Source: Zygnema cylindricum
Taxonomy: Eukaryota; Streptophyta; Zygnematophyceae; Zygnematales; Zygnemataceae
Length of the DNA stretch: 64,000 nt
Direction: 5' to 3'
NCBI GenBank assembly: GCA_037447655.1
Contig: JBBHKE010001071.1
Span: 124,001-188,000 of the forward strand
Part shown: positions 1 to 11,821 of the stretch, piece after piece
Layout of the letters: each line of letters starts with the position of its first letter
Numbering within the stretch: the first letter of the stretch is position 1
The notes under the pieces: generated by a model
What the model saw: only the letters and a program-made list of their open reading frames with translations
What the model was told of the DNA's origin: nothing
Database searches by the model: none
Made by a program: the position numbers and the translations under genes

Positions 1-142
1 CTCAGAAAGGCAAGGGAGGACGTTTTGAAAGGACCTCTGGAGAAGCATAGCGTCGTCAAATTTGACAAGCAAGGATAGACGTCCATAGAGAAACAGAACC
101 TCATTAAGGCGTGGATAGAAATTACAACTACCGGAAGAAAAT

Positions 143-955
143 ATGTCTACTAGAGAAACACATTCTCGCGAAAGTTTGGATAGGAGAGATACGAGAAAAC
201 GTTCTATGGAGCCTTCTTTCATTGAGGTCACAGGGAGAGGAAGGAATCGTTTAAGAATGCGTCCTAAAAGAGATGAAGATCGTCTTTCTTTCGCCAGTTT
301 TATGGCTTCAGCTTCCAGAGAGAAAAAACTGGCATTCTTTCACAGTATTACGGAAGAATTAGAAGCAGCAAGGAACCTTCAACACTACCATCTTAAAGTT
401 CCTAGCGGTCCAGTTTTTTGTTTCGAAGCTTCTTATGGAGAAGAGAAAGATCCTCCTCCTTTTGTGAAGACTGAAGACTGTATTTCTTGTTCACTGGAAG
501 CCGAGCTTTTCCCAGGAATGATATCAGGAGAGACAGTCCTTTTTGATTACAGTAAATCTGGTCTTGTTCGGTGTTCCATGGATGCCCAAGCAAGGCCTAT
601 GTTTGTAATCACACCGGTTAGACACGTGGAGCGAATGTCAGACATGACTGATGAAGAACTCTTAGCAATGTGGGATACTGCTCACCATCTGTTATCTCAG
701 GAAAAAATTGATTACGAAGTGATGGTTCTTAATCATGGAAATTACAGGAACCTGCCACATCTACATCTAAAAATTAGAGTCGGTGAGAGGAGCCATATAG
801 TTTCTAGAAAAAACTGGAGTGAAGAACGTACGGAAGTTTGGAAGAAGCTTGAGAGTATGTGTCCTCGGAAAGTTAAAGAATGCCAATTCTTTTTCAAGAA
901 AGGAAAGTGCAGGGATGGATCTAGCTGTAGGTTCAGTCACGTTAAAATTGAGTAG
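143..955 (+). CDS. HIT-like domain protein with C-terminal CCCH zinc finger
   Basis: The single-exon frame encodes 270 aa. ATG 143 is the first in-frame start after a TAG at 116-118. Residues 1-60 are basic and low complexity. A HIT-superfamily fold runs from about 88 to 215: CxxC at 113-116, the ITPVRHVERMSDMTDEE segment around 156-172, and the catalytic-loop region HGNYRNLPHLHLK at 198-210. Only two histidines of the usual HxHxH triad remain (H206, H208); position 210 is Lys. A canonical C-X8-C-X5-C-X3-H finger follows (C247, C256, C262, H266), typical of RNA-binding CCCH proteins. HIT proteins hydrolyse nucleoside phosphates; with the finger, an RNA-linked role is likely but inferred. An upstream exon before base 1 cannot be excluded. 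It converges with the transporter gene on the other strand. Confidence 0.8.
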   Translation: MSTRETHSRESLDRRDTRKRSMEPSFIEVTGRGRNRLRMRPKRDEDRLSFASFMASASREKKLAFFHSITEELEAARNLQHYHLKVPSGPVFCFEASYGEEKDPPPFVKTEDCISCSLEAELFPGMISGETVLFDYSKSGLVRCSMDAQARPMFVITPVRHVERMSDMTDEELLAMWDTAHHLLSQEKIDYEVMVLNHGNYRNLPHLHLKIRVGERSHIVSRKNWSEERTEVWKKLESMCPRKVKECQFFFKKGKCRDGSSCRFSHVKIE

Positions 956-1290
956 TAATAGTTAACCCACATTTTATGACGATGCCTAGAAAAATGTACA
1001 TGGTTAGTTAAATTTGTGTGGTTAGTGTAATATACCTGCTACATTGTAACACTAGCAAGGAAAAAATTGATAAAGAAATCACAACATCAGTCAGAATTGG
1101 CTTTTCGAAGCAGTTTGGTGCCTGGTTGACTTTTCAAGAAATTTTGCTAAAATATGGCCCTTATTTTGTCAGCAGTTGTGGTCTTTGCCCAATTACTTTC
1201 AGTGTTAAGCTTGTAGTCTTTTGCTCTGTTGTATCTATGTGTGCAAAAGTTTTTTGTAAATATTGCATATTGAATAAAAAAGTAAATAAA
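956..1290 (+). terminator. Probable 3' UTR and polyadenylation signal of the HIT/CCCH gene
   Basis: After the TAG stop the sequence is T-rich and non-coding. An AATAAA lies at 1273-1278, followed by a second A-rich AATAAA-like run. This fits a polyadenylation region about 320 bases downstream of the stop. Confidence 0.45.
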
Positions 1291-1948
1291 CTGGTCCTTT
1301 CGACCATCATTTTTTTCCAGTCTCATACAACTTGGCATACACTGGCTGGCAGGATTATGTCCAGCAAATTGTTTGGAAGCTTTCTTAACTTCTGCTTTCA
1401 GCCAACGCAAACCATTGGCTAATACCTAGGGAACCTAATGTTTTCCCTATATGAACCATAAAACCATATCTAGCCCAATCTGCAGGATAATATAAACCAC
1501 TTAAAAAACAATTGTGCTATCTATTCTAGTCTAAAAAGTTTCCGTCATCGTCATTCTGATTGTTTCTAAGTATGACTTAATGGCTAAAACTGGTACTTCC
1601 TGGCATTGCTGCAAACTGTCTATCTTAAATGTTTATAATGGCTATGTCATTATTTGACCTGCAATCGCGCAAAGAAAAATAATATGCTAAAATACTTGCC
1701 TACAGCTGATGTGGCTTTCTGAATAGGGTATTGTTTTACCGGCTATTTATTGTGCTGTTCCTATAATGCTCATAAGCACTATCCTACAATCAACAAACAG
1801 GATTCAATCTGTACACTTATATATACCAATAGTTTATTGTGCTTTCTATGGTGCGCAAGAGGAATATCCTAAGAACTACATACAGGGTTGAATCTCTACA
1901 TTTATATGTATCTTTCATCTCTTGAAATGAAAGGGGCTCAATAGGAGA
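1291..1948. other. Intergenic stretch between convergent genes
   Basis: I see no coding frame with recognisable content. Reverse-strand AATAAA signals (TTTATT on the plus strand, near 1746 and 1831) could serve as the 3' end of the transporter gene on the minus strand. Confidence 0.4.
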
Positions 1949-4900
1949 CTAGACATTTGCAAACAGACTGTAAGTCATTGAATCGGCCACGACCCCTTGA
2001 ACTGAAGCGATGGCAGACCCCAGAGTAAAAATACTGAATGTGATCACCAAGAACCAATGGAACACCACAGAAGCTGTACTTAATTTGCCTTTGTTGACCT
2101 GCAACAAACACACTTATAACCAATTAAGCAAACAGGATTAACTTTCAAAATGTCTTCTTTTTTTTGACGATATGGATGTGTTGTAATGCGCGTCAAATTT
2201 CAACCGCCGCATGAAATTACGACGACAAGCGGAGTGTCGTGACAAAAACAACAGTCAAGTTAACATGAAATGAATACATTGTTACCGGGAAGCATCAACT
2301 GGATGACATATACCGACCCACAACATACACCAACGCTGCAAGGACCTTAAAAGAAAACATAAAAGACAATGCTCAAATTATAACTTCACTACAGTTACAA
2401 CTGCGATTCAAAAAAAAAATGAGCAATCGACCAGGTTGTTAACACATCATCTTTGTTATTTCCTTGCAAGGTAACGAGCTTGGGGAAAAGCTCACCTCCA
2501 GATGAAGCAGGAATGTGAAGACAAAAGTTAAAGGCAGGATGCAGAGGGCACCAATAAGGGAAGCAAAATCGCCGAAGAAAGGGAGCATAGCACCAACAAA
2601 GGCACTTAAGAGTATGTAGGGAACACGAAATGATGTTCGAACAGCGACATTGTAAGGGGACCATGGTCCGGAGAGCTTGTCATAGAGTGAACTGTCAACT
2701 GCTTCAAATACAGGAGTGCAATAAAGCTGCAAGGAAGACGGCTATCTTGAATCAGTGTGAAAGTAAATTATATTACTGTATAGATGCAAAGAAAATTATT
2801 TACTGCATCCAGGCTTTTTGGAGTTATGAAGGGCAGAACAGCGACAGTTCTACAACACACCATAGTAGATTTGAGGAATCTTGTAGGAGTACGGGAAAAT
2901 AGTACATGTGACGATATGTAAGGAGAAATTACGACCAGAGAAACTCTGGAACTACTACATTCTGAAGTAGGACAAACCTGACGGACTAGTAATTCCGAAA
3001 CTGTACGAAATACTAATTCGTATAAGCAGTTCATAAATTAATGCTCCTACATGAACTGCCAAGGACCCACTGTCAAGTAGGGACAGTTAAAACCATATCT
3101 ACAAATACTGGAGATTTTTTGCCTCAGGCCGATCACCGTCAAGATAAATTGCATAAATAAATTCAGTAACTAACGACTACTCCCAGTAAGTAAAAGTTTG
3201 TTAGATGGTACCAACCGAGACATTCCGGAATTTTATTACAGACTAGACTACAACATCTTTTGCTCTTTTCAATAACAACTTCGTGGTTTACTTTGCAACC
3301 CGGTAATGGCCTGCGGAAAAACCGAAACAATGTTTTACAGACAACAAGCTACAGTTCTTATAAAAACCAAAAAGACAGCAATTGGATGTAAGGTCTGACC
3401 TGAAAACAAATGCATAGCCAATAGGTATAGGCAAAAGTGGGTAAGAATAGATAAGAGTAGGCAAGAATGAGTGGGTTAAGAGTTGGTAAAGAGTAGATGA
3501 GAGAAGATAAGAGGTTGTTTGAGTAGACCTGAAAAACTGCTACCGTTTGGATAAAAACTCCCAGCCAAATCAATGCCAGAGCCCATGAAGGCCCGCTGAG
3601 ATTTGTGATCATATTGGCGTCCAAATCCACACCATATGCCCAGAAACCGACCAATGTTACAATAAGAAATATGGGGCCTCCAATGGCAAAAGTCAAAGTC
3701 ATTGCCTTGAAGAAGCCAGTTACAGGGTCATGTTTAATGGTGGCCTGCAAACATGTGTCCCACAAATGAAGAAGTGGTCATTTACAGAAAAAAATCAATT
3801 TATATTGGTCATTTACAGAAAAAAATCAATTTATATTTTATTTAGTGACTTTTGAGAATTGTCAGTGTCGGCTTAGACTCGGGAATAGTAATGAAATCAA
3901 GTGATAACAAAGGACCAATGACCACATAGAGCCCACATAATATACCAGTAGAACCAGATGGTAGACAGGTGTACAACACAAAATAGGCTCGAAAGAGGCT
4001 CCACAAGAGAGCACACATGGGAAAAAACAAAATGTGGTTACTTTTTCATCTGACACACGCAACGGAGTTCCCAGTAAAAAAACCACGGAGGAGCAAAAAC
4101 ATGGAGAAGAAATAAAAAGTGAATGCATAATGAATGAAAAGGACAAGAAAACCAGCGTCTTTTTGAAAATGCATTGCTGCCCTATACTTTCCTCCACTTA
4201 ATTAATCTCTAAGTGAAGCACCTGAATTTCAGGAATGATAATTGTATTATAAGCGAAAGCAGTGGTGGAAACTGCCACAAAATAATCCATAATCCGCGTC
4301 TCCACAGTGAGCTCTTGAGTATAAACTGCTGGGACACCTGTCGAACCTGTGAAGGCACAAAGTATAAATGATTCAAATTTATGAAATAAGGAAGGAATAA
4401 AAGCAGTCTTGGGCAACCAAATGCAACACAAAGTTTCCGGCTTGTACATTCACTGATACTGCTCTGACCTTGAGAAAACCTTTAACGTCATTGTGAACCG
4501 TTATGATGAACTTCAGCATAACTAGCAAATTATTGTTAACATATGAAGGACATCCTTCGCAAATTTTAAAGTAACATGGGTTCACATTGGCATTTTTTCC
4601 TCATAAATGGTCAAACAATTCTCCTGTCGTCACCAATTTTCATGATGTACTGAGCTAGCTTGAAGTTCCTGAAAGAGGATTTGAAATCCAAAGACAGAAA
4701 AAGGAAAGCTCCTGGGGTTTATTTGAAGAATAAGCACAACATTTTCCCTCAGTGTTGAAGTGACCATACTTGCTATACTCTCCATTATCCCCACGCAAAT
4801 GGATAACAGAAAGGATTCAAGGTCATGATCCCAAACATAGGTCCACTGACTAACTACGATCACATCTTTCGAAACCTCATTAGCACATGCCAAATTTAGA

Positions 4901-6625
4901 AAGGGACAATACCGTCGTAAAATGAAATGGCGATGATGATGATGCAATACACCAGAAAAAAGACAGACGATATGATGGAGAACAGTCGCAAGTTGTGCAT
5001 ATCGGGAATTATAATCCCAACTAATGCAAGAGCAAGAGAAGCTGCACAAATATACTCCCACAGTACATATTGGTCTGAGAAATTAAAGGCCTCCTGGCAA
5101 AACCCCTGCGACCCTCCTCAACAAAAGAACAATAGTAAGCCCAACAGATATCATAACGTCCTTTCTTCTCATCATATTGTCTGACAGGTAATTGAGGGCA
5201 GTGGAGCGTACTTTGAGTGCCTCTCCAGCAAGAATAACTCCTCCCACATTGGTTCCAATAATTGTGGTCCATTGCAGAATTAGAACAAGCCAGTAACCGA
5301 ATGGACCTGCACCCATAGATATGATTAACCTTAAAAACCGAAAAAAAGTCTAACCCAGTATAATCAGAAAGTGTTTGTTTCCGGTTGCAACGAATACGTG
5401 ACAACCAACACCCTTTGCCGAAGGACGGCGGTACAAATGATAAGCAAAACTCCACCAAAAAAAAAAAAAAATCGTTCACAAGAACTCATCGAGAAGAAAT
5501 GGTTAATCCATTCAAAAATGTCATCTTTACTTGTGACTGTTTAACCAACAGCAGGTTATCTTTTGAACCTCCCTGCAGGATGCTCGTGACAAAGAAAACT
5601 CATCAGCAACTTACCAAAAACCTTCCCTGAAAGATCGCAGAATCGGTAATAACGAACACCGTCAATAATGTTGAGGCGTGCAAGAACAACATTTGCATAG
5701 ACCGAAAAGAAAAGGCCGAGCACAAGAACTAAGATCCCTGGCGTCCAGCCTAATGCCGGCATAATGAGTATGGGATATCCCAGAATGAACGCGGAATTAT
5801 TGGCTGTGACAAGATTGAATCCAGCTTCCCATGGTGTACCTGCACGTGAAAAAAGGTCAGGAAACGATTAAAAGAAAAGGTCATTATTCATACAATATAA
5901 GAGAGCAGATTGTCAGAACAATGTCTATTCTTTAATAGCCAAGATTCCTGAAAGCACTATGTAAAGCATTGGCTGGCCAAGCAGGATAAGAAAGGAGAAA
6001 AAAAAATGGACGATTTCCATAGGCTTTATAATCAGTGAAAGAAAACAAGAGCAGGTGGAACAGTAGTTTAAGAGTCAGAAGCTCAGTCCAAGCTGCTCCG
6101 GAATATATGGATGAGCAAATTACTCACTTTTCCGAAGCGAATGGGCCGACGAATCATCGTCACTGTCAAAATTTACATCCTTCTCCGTCACCTCTGAGGT
6201 GAGAGACCAAATGCAAAGAAAAAAAAAAGAAAAAAACTCAGAAGGCTGTACGTTTTGCGTTAGACAAGCAAAAAGGCATGAAGGAGAAAGAGCGCTAGAC
6301 AACCATTTTCCTTCATCCAACAATTCACAGGGTCCAAACATACCATTACCGTAACCTCAAGGACTCTACACCCTTTGCAATAATAGAAATCCTCGATCAA
6401 AAACCAAAGAAACACAACAAAAGCATGCGGCTTTGCAGACAGCACGTGGACTTCATTCAATTATCCAGCAGGGTGCCTACACAAGTTACAGTTCAAATAG
6501 CAGCTTGTACAAAAAAGTGCACATGTTGACTGAGAAGCCCAACTCATACAGTGTAAATTGACAAGTCAAGTCACGTCATCAGCATCCAGTTCCTGCTTAC
6601 CAGTATTGGCAGGAGCGATTGTCAT
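1949..6625 (-). CDS. AAAP-family transporter, proline/GABA/compatible-solute (ProT) type, nine exons
   Basis: Reading the minus strand, coding exons are 6625-6601, 6193-6128, 5839-5615, 5306-5212, 5093-4913, 4346-4222, 3744-3529, 2726-2496 and 2098-1949. All junctions are GT-AG and keep frame; the total of 1314 nt gives 437 aa, the usual length for the family. A short acidic N-terminus (about residues 9-30) precedes the first membrane segment, which carries the LGYPILIMPALGW region. Later landmarks are YANVVLARL, GEALK across an intron, IIIPEIQ before exon 7, GFWAYG, and LLPFFGDFASLIGA near the C-terminus; the protein ends in SLFANV. The order matches plant proline transporters, which carry proline, betaine or GABA with protons across the plasma membrane. 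Substrate is inferred; the assignment to the AAAP/ProT group is firm. The ATG sits in the context GTGCCATGA. Confidence 0.9.
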
Positions 6626-8117
6626 GGCACCTAACACAGTAAAACTGGACGCCTAGAGGTTGCAGTTGTCGTAAAAAGTTGTGCTCTTGTTATCCGCGTG
6701 TGGGCACGGGCAGTCTGCAACATGCCAAAAAGGTATTTGGTACTGATTGCAGACTTTAATACAAGAACATTGTGCCACAGATAAGATTATGAAATAAATT
6801 TCTCAATGTTTTAACACATTTTACAAATTCACACCAACACCAACTTTCCTAGAGTGTAGTTACGGATTCAACATTGTGATAAGAAACAAAGAATGTTTTT
6901 GTCAAAGTTTCGGCTTAACTATTGGCCAGCTAGTAAAAAAAGGGAGCAACACAGTGCAAAACCAGCGTAAGTTACAACAAAAATCTTGGTGACTAATATG
7001 GAGAAGCTCGGCATGTAAGCTCGCCATTCACCTTTGAAAAGTAAACCATTTCATTTAGTCAATCCCGCATAATCAGCCTTTCAATACTCAAATCCAAAAT
7101 CAAAGCAATGAGAGAGTGATTGAAATATTTTTTTGACTCAAACAAGTAGCTTCTATCTATGATATGCTACTGAATAAAGCTAAGAAAGAGGCTGTCTGCC
7201 TAAGAAAATTGAAGTACGTTACACTGTCCAAGGGAAACGTTGATATATTCTATTAATCATTGCAATTGAGCTGAAAGCAATATTTGTAGAAAATGTTTTC
7301 AGCGCACTTTCAGTTTGTTAAGTTGACTTAAAACCTAAACAAAATAACTGACGAAGTCAGCTTGAAACAATATGCAACAAAATCCTACGAGTCAGATGTT
7401 TCATCGAATTTTGTAGGTAGAATTCTATTTGATGCACATTGAATGCGAAACAATATAATAAAAGAACCCTAAACACACAAATCCCATTTTCCTGTTCACT
7501 TAGCTAGTATGTAGACGCAACCAAGTATCCAATTTAAAAAGAACATAGTCAAGACATAAAGGGGCATTAAAAATTATACTTTTCTTCAGCTCACACTTGT
7601 GTCCCTAAAAAAACCACTTCAGTTTCCATTCACAGACATTGCTGTCGCTTACTTTGAATACTAATTGACCTTGCAATCACTTTCGGTGTCCATGGAGCTC
7701 CAGAAGGAGACTGGAAAAGTTGCACATAAAACACTTATGAATACAGTGAGTACATCCCTTGCATAGTGTCTCTGAACAGAGAGGACACGTACAATTATAG
7801 GTGCAAAAATAGCCGCACGGAAAAGAGTGGCCATCGTAGAGATTTCGCAGAGCACAGATACTACAGTAGTCTGTGCCGGTTGTGGGCTGAAGGCATTATT
7901 GGACTCAGAGGGCGTTTCCAGCTCCGATTATGGAGCAGTGCGCGGTATCCGCTTCCCTATTTTGAATTTCCCCAGCTTTTAAATTCGTACAGATGTACGG
8001 TATGGAGACGCTGTCTATCACCAGATAATACGGAGAGCATCCTAGCCGTCCCATACAAAAACCTCGTCGTTAAGAGTATTTTATGTCGTTTCAAATTTCA
8101 CCTGTAATAAAACAAAG
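6626..8117. other. Upstream region of the transporter gene
   Basis: There is no convincing coding frame. It should contain the promoter and 5' UTR of the minus-strand transporter. A minus-strand AG directly before GTGCCATG (about 6630-6632) and a GTAAG near 7650 could mark a 5' UTR intron, but this is not demonstrable from sequence alone. Confidence 0.35.
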
Positions 8118-8346
8118 TTAGGCCTGTTCTCCATTAGGCGGTCCCAGTAAACATGCGGATACGTCCCAGTAAACATGCGGATACGTCTATTTCTCATGTT
8201 TACTGGCACGGCCTTCCATTATGTCGTGCCAGTAGACATCGTTTCTCAATTATGATTGGCGCCACGTAGGCTAATTTTCGGATTCTTAAAAACTATAAAT
8301 ATTCTTCAAACTGAAAATCTCTACATAAGGTTTGTACGGGCGGAGG

Positions 8347-8590
8347 TACACCGCCGATCGCTATTAGCGTTGTGAACGCTAATCCCGTCCCGCTTTTTTT
8401 TTATTATTCTCAAATAGAAATATCCACACTAATTAAAAAAGCCTAATTATCCACACTATTAAAAAAAAGCCTAACCCTAATTAGAGTAATCGATTTTTTC
8501 GAAAATTTCCAAATTCCCAATTAGCGTAAACCACGCTAATTATTTGTATACGCTAAAGAAACTTCTACGCTAATAGCGATTGGCGGTGTA
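8347..8590. mobile_element. Foldback MITE, TA-flanked family (CACCGCC... type), nested
   Basis: The termini read TACACCGCCGATCGCTATTA and, inverted, TAATAGCGATTGGCGGTGTA, flanked by or including a TA duplication. The interior is AT-rich with several CTAAT motifs and no coding capacity. It lies inside the Harbinger-like element, so it inserted later. Confidence 0.75.
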
Positions 8591-8847
8591 GTTAATGATT
8601 CGTACTAAACTTTTGCGACCAGATTTTAATTTTGAAGTTGAAAATCAAAATTTTGAAACGGAATGTCAAAAAGGCGCCGCAAACTTTGAAGGTCAGCGGA
8701 TGTCAGAAGGAGCGTGCGAGGATATTTCGGGTCGACCTGCATAACACCGTGGCGGAAGGCACATGGCGTGTACGACGTGTTCGTTTCTCATCGCATGTTC
8801 GTGGTGGATATAATTTTACTTTTCACGTGTACCAATGGTACGCGGCC

Positions 8848-8900
8848 AGTGTGAAGAGACTCTCCTCGACTCTCCTCGTCGAGGAGAGTCTCTTCACACT
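8848..8900. repeat. Perfect 22-bp inverted repeat (hairpin), 9-nt loop
   Basis: The arm at 8848-8869 starts AGTGTGAAGAGACTCTCC and is exactly complementary to the arm at 8879-8900, which ends AGTCTCTTCACACT; the loop is 8870-8878. Related, less perfect hairpins sit at the same relative place in sister elements, for example 11510-11560. Confidence 0.85.
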
Positions 8901-9104
8901 AGACAAAGTGCGCGATTGCTTCGCGAATCTAAAAAAGTGAAAAATCCAACGGTCGATACTTACGCCTATAATAATGGAGCCATTCAATTAACATGTTTCG
9001 TCATGTGAAGTCTGACGAAAAAACAAAAATGGTACGAATATGTACGAAACTGTACGGCTTCCAATAAACAATCCCACTTTTCCTCTAATGGAAGTTCACC
9101 CTTA

Positions 9105-11034
9105 GAAACACTATGCGCTAATATATTGTATCGGATTTTATGTTTACTGATCATTGATATGCCACCTTTTTTCGAATTACCGCTAATTGTATCCGATTCA
9201 TCGCGATCCTTTGGCGATATATTATACAACATACCCGCGCGGAAATATAGTAATGATTGACTTTGACTTTTAACGATTTTTCGAAGGTTTCACTTGTTTT
9301 TTATGCGCTCGTTTCCCAACTAGAGTACAACCCTACAATTTAAACCGTCACGGGGAGTGCACCCAAATTAGTTTTCTTAGTAATAGAGACAAAGGGAAAA
9401 TAGCGTGAACTTGTTCTCACATCTTCAAACGATGAATATGTGAACACATGCTACAAAACCAACACTATGGGAATGTGTATCCAAATTAATGTTAGCTGTG
9501 TAAATTATCGTTAATGTTTTGTTGGCCTATGTTTTGTTGTAGTTGGGCTCTTGTGGCATCTATTATTACTTGAAGGTTTTTCTGGACGATACTAAGTAGG
9601 GCTCCCGTTCAATCAAACAATCATTATTATCCATTCGAGCACTTTTACCAGTTGAGGCTCAAGATGAAGTTCCCTCGTTCCCTTCGAAAGGTCACTCTCG
9701 AATGCAACAACATATTGTCGATAACGAAGTCGCCATCGAATTCAAAAAGCTACTTGAGGCACTCCCAACGGTTGAAGCGTGGGGTAAACTCTGACCTTGT
9801 TTGGGGGCAAGAGCTGGTGATTGGCTTGTTGTTGCACTGATTTTGGCCTCATTTTATCTTTTCGTCAATTTGTTGCTCCGCTTCGCTTGTTGGTTGAGTT
9901 ACCGCAACGGTCTCTTTTTGGAAACCCTCGTTGCATTAGTGTTCAACCTATAGACGAGAAAATTGTTCGTCTGATTCGTTATTCACAAGGTGAGGAGCAA
10001 TCACCATGCCATCGTTGTCGTGGCTTGTGAAATGAGATATAGAGTCAAATGCGAGATGTCGCATATATCCCCCCAAGTACTCAACCCACAGGCACACGTC
10101 ACCCTCGTGTGGATCTTATTCTTTTAGAAAAGAGCAACGACAATATTGGGTGACGCATGGACCCTACAAGACCCCATTTTCCTCATGCGTAAATTTGCAT
10201 ATCGGTATCTCGGCCTATAATGCAACAACCTCTAAAAAACGTGACCACGCGCAACAAGACCCAGGTGACCGTTTCATTCCAATTAGTATAAATATAGTTG
10301 GGACCTTCTACACTTCTTTTTACAATTTTTAACGGGGCTACGTTCGTCGATCTTTTGAAGTTAGGAGGACATGGCAACCATTCTCCAACTCTCGTGTCCG
10401 CTTTCTATATGCAACCTTTCTCTATCGCCCTTTTGCGTTCCCAAGCTTCGACCCTTATTCGACAGAGCACGATGGGGCATGATGGTTGAGGATTGTGAGA
10501 CTTACCCCCCTCCCACCTGACGCATATAGAAGGTATTCGTAGTTTTGACCTTTGATGTGCCATAGTTTTAGGCTTAAGTGTTTAAAGAAGTTTTTTAAAG
10601 TTCACAATGTTCGGTTTTTTACTTTCCTTTATGTTGCGTTTGCTTTCTCATTTAGGCTTTAGTTTTTAGTTTTTTGTTGTACATTTGGTCTATATAGAGG
10701 TTGGTCTTTTACCATGGATGGTCATCAACTATTTTAAGTTAAAATCATGTTTTGTACTTTGATGATGTTACCATCTCGTTTTTCGTAATAAAATTTGTTT
10801 CCCTTTAAGTCTTTTAACTTGAATAGAGGTAACAACAATATTTGTTTATTTACGCTAGTTTTTTCTATACAATTATTCTGATTCATGGTGTTGTTTTCAA
10901 AATTCTCTACGTGTTTTGATTACGCCGTACTATTTTTTATTATTTGTTTGACAACATATTTATAGTACATCCGACCAGGATTCTCCGAAAGTCGAGGCGC
11001 GAACATTAACCGTTTCAATTATTTTAGGTCCTTA
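9105..11034. other. Non-coding, repeat-derived stretch; no gene seen
   Basis: Short frames between 9650 and 10490 are interrupted in every phase and resemble no family I recognise; one (about 9800-9950) could encode a single hydrophobic segment. Around 9400-9475 there is an imperfect palindrome (TGTTCTCACAT ... ATGTGAACA) that recurs at 31080-31116, so this is repeat-family DNA. Confidence 0.4.
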
Positions 11035-11767
11035 GGCCGCTTCTCCATCAATCGCCGACAATACTCATACAGAAATGTTTACTGCCAGTAATACTTCGTT
11101 TCATTCACTTCTCCATCAGGTCGTGTCAACAATGAAATCAACCGCGTACGTGTTTTCTTTCGATTGGATGCACGTAGGTTCATGTTTTGACGACGAGCAG
11201 TCAAAAAATCTAAAAACACAATACATGAACATGTATCTGTATATCCACCCGCAATATTAAATTATGTGAATGTACAATTTGTACGTTTTTGTTTTGTATT
11301 TGTTGTAGTTGTTTTGTCGTTCGTGTTTCGTCGTGGCGCCGCAAATTGCGTAAGAAGGGGATCGTGGAGGAGGCGTCACGACACATTCTTCAACAAATTT
11401 CATTTTGGTGGATTTCGTTGGATTTGATTGTCACCTTTCGAAGGCGCGTGGCAAATATTAGAAGGCGCGATGCTCGTACGTGACCTTTCCACGCGTAAAC
11501 AAGTTACACGTCCGGTGATTGGTTAGTCTCCTCCTTGAAGAGACTAGCTAATCACTGGACGAGGTGACCGCTTGCTTCAGAAACACATAACCGGACGGTC
11601 GATGTTGTCGCCCAAAAGTTTAGAGAATCTTCATGAATCTCCAATAATTATGTTTCATAAGAAAAAAAAAAAAAAAGTACGACACCGTACGGAAATGAGT
11701 TGTATCTGTACGAAAATACATTTTTTACAATAATGAACCCCACGTTTTGCTTGATAGAGGTTCACCC
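11035..11767. mobile_element. Harbinger/Tourist-like non-autonomous element, second copy
   Basis: It starts GGCCGCTTCTCCATCAATCG after TTA and ends GATAGAGGTTCACCC before TAA (11768-11770). It shares with the 8121-9101 copy the terminal pattern, a central hairpin (11510-11530 paired with 11540-11560, three G-T type mismatches) and the following CGGACGGTCGATG and GTACGG-rich tract. The left boundary is less certain than the right. Confidence 0.5.
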
Positions 11768-11821
11768 TAAGGGTAACCTTCCATCAGGCGTTCTCAATAA
11801 TCGACTGTCACGTTTAGTGGC

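Larger units (their letters stand above)
8121..9101. mobile_element. Harbinger/Tourist-like non-autonomous element with TTA target duplication
   Basis: The segment begins GGCCTGTTCTCCATTAGG and ends CTCTAATGGAAGTTCACCC, so its termini are inverted versions of one another (TCCATTAG / CTAATGGA). It is flanked by TTA at 8118-8120 and TTA at 9102-9104. A 3-bp TWA duplication and G-rich termini fit PIF/Harbinger MITEs. It encodes no transposase. A TA-flanked MITE is nested inside (8347-8590) and a perfect hairpin lies at 8848-8900. Diverged relatives occur at 11035-11767, 26052-26758 and 30384-30825. Confidence 0.6.

Noticed and set aside
8848-8910. Helitron 3' end (hairpin followed by CTAG)
   Set aside because: The hairpin is in the middle of a TTA-flanked inverted-repeat element, no T follows the CTAG as Helitron insertion predicts, and the sister copies lack CTRR at that place.
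9652-10489. Cluster of short frames with one hydrophobic stretch
   Set aside because: No single frame is maintained and no homology is recognised; treated as decayed repeat DNA.
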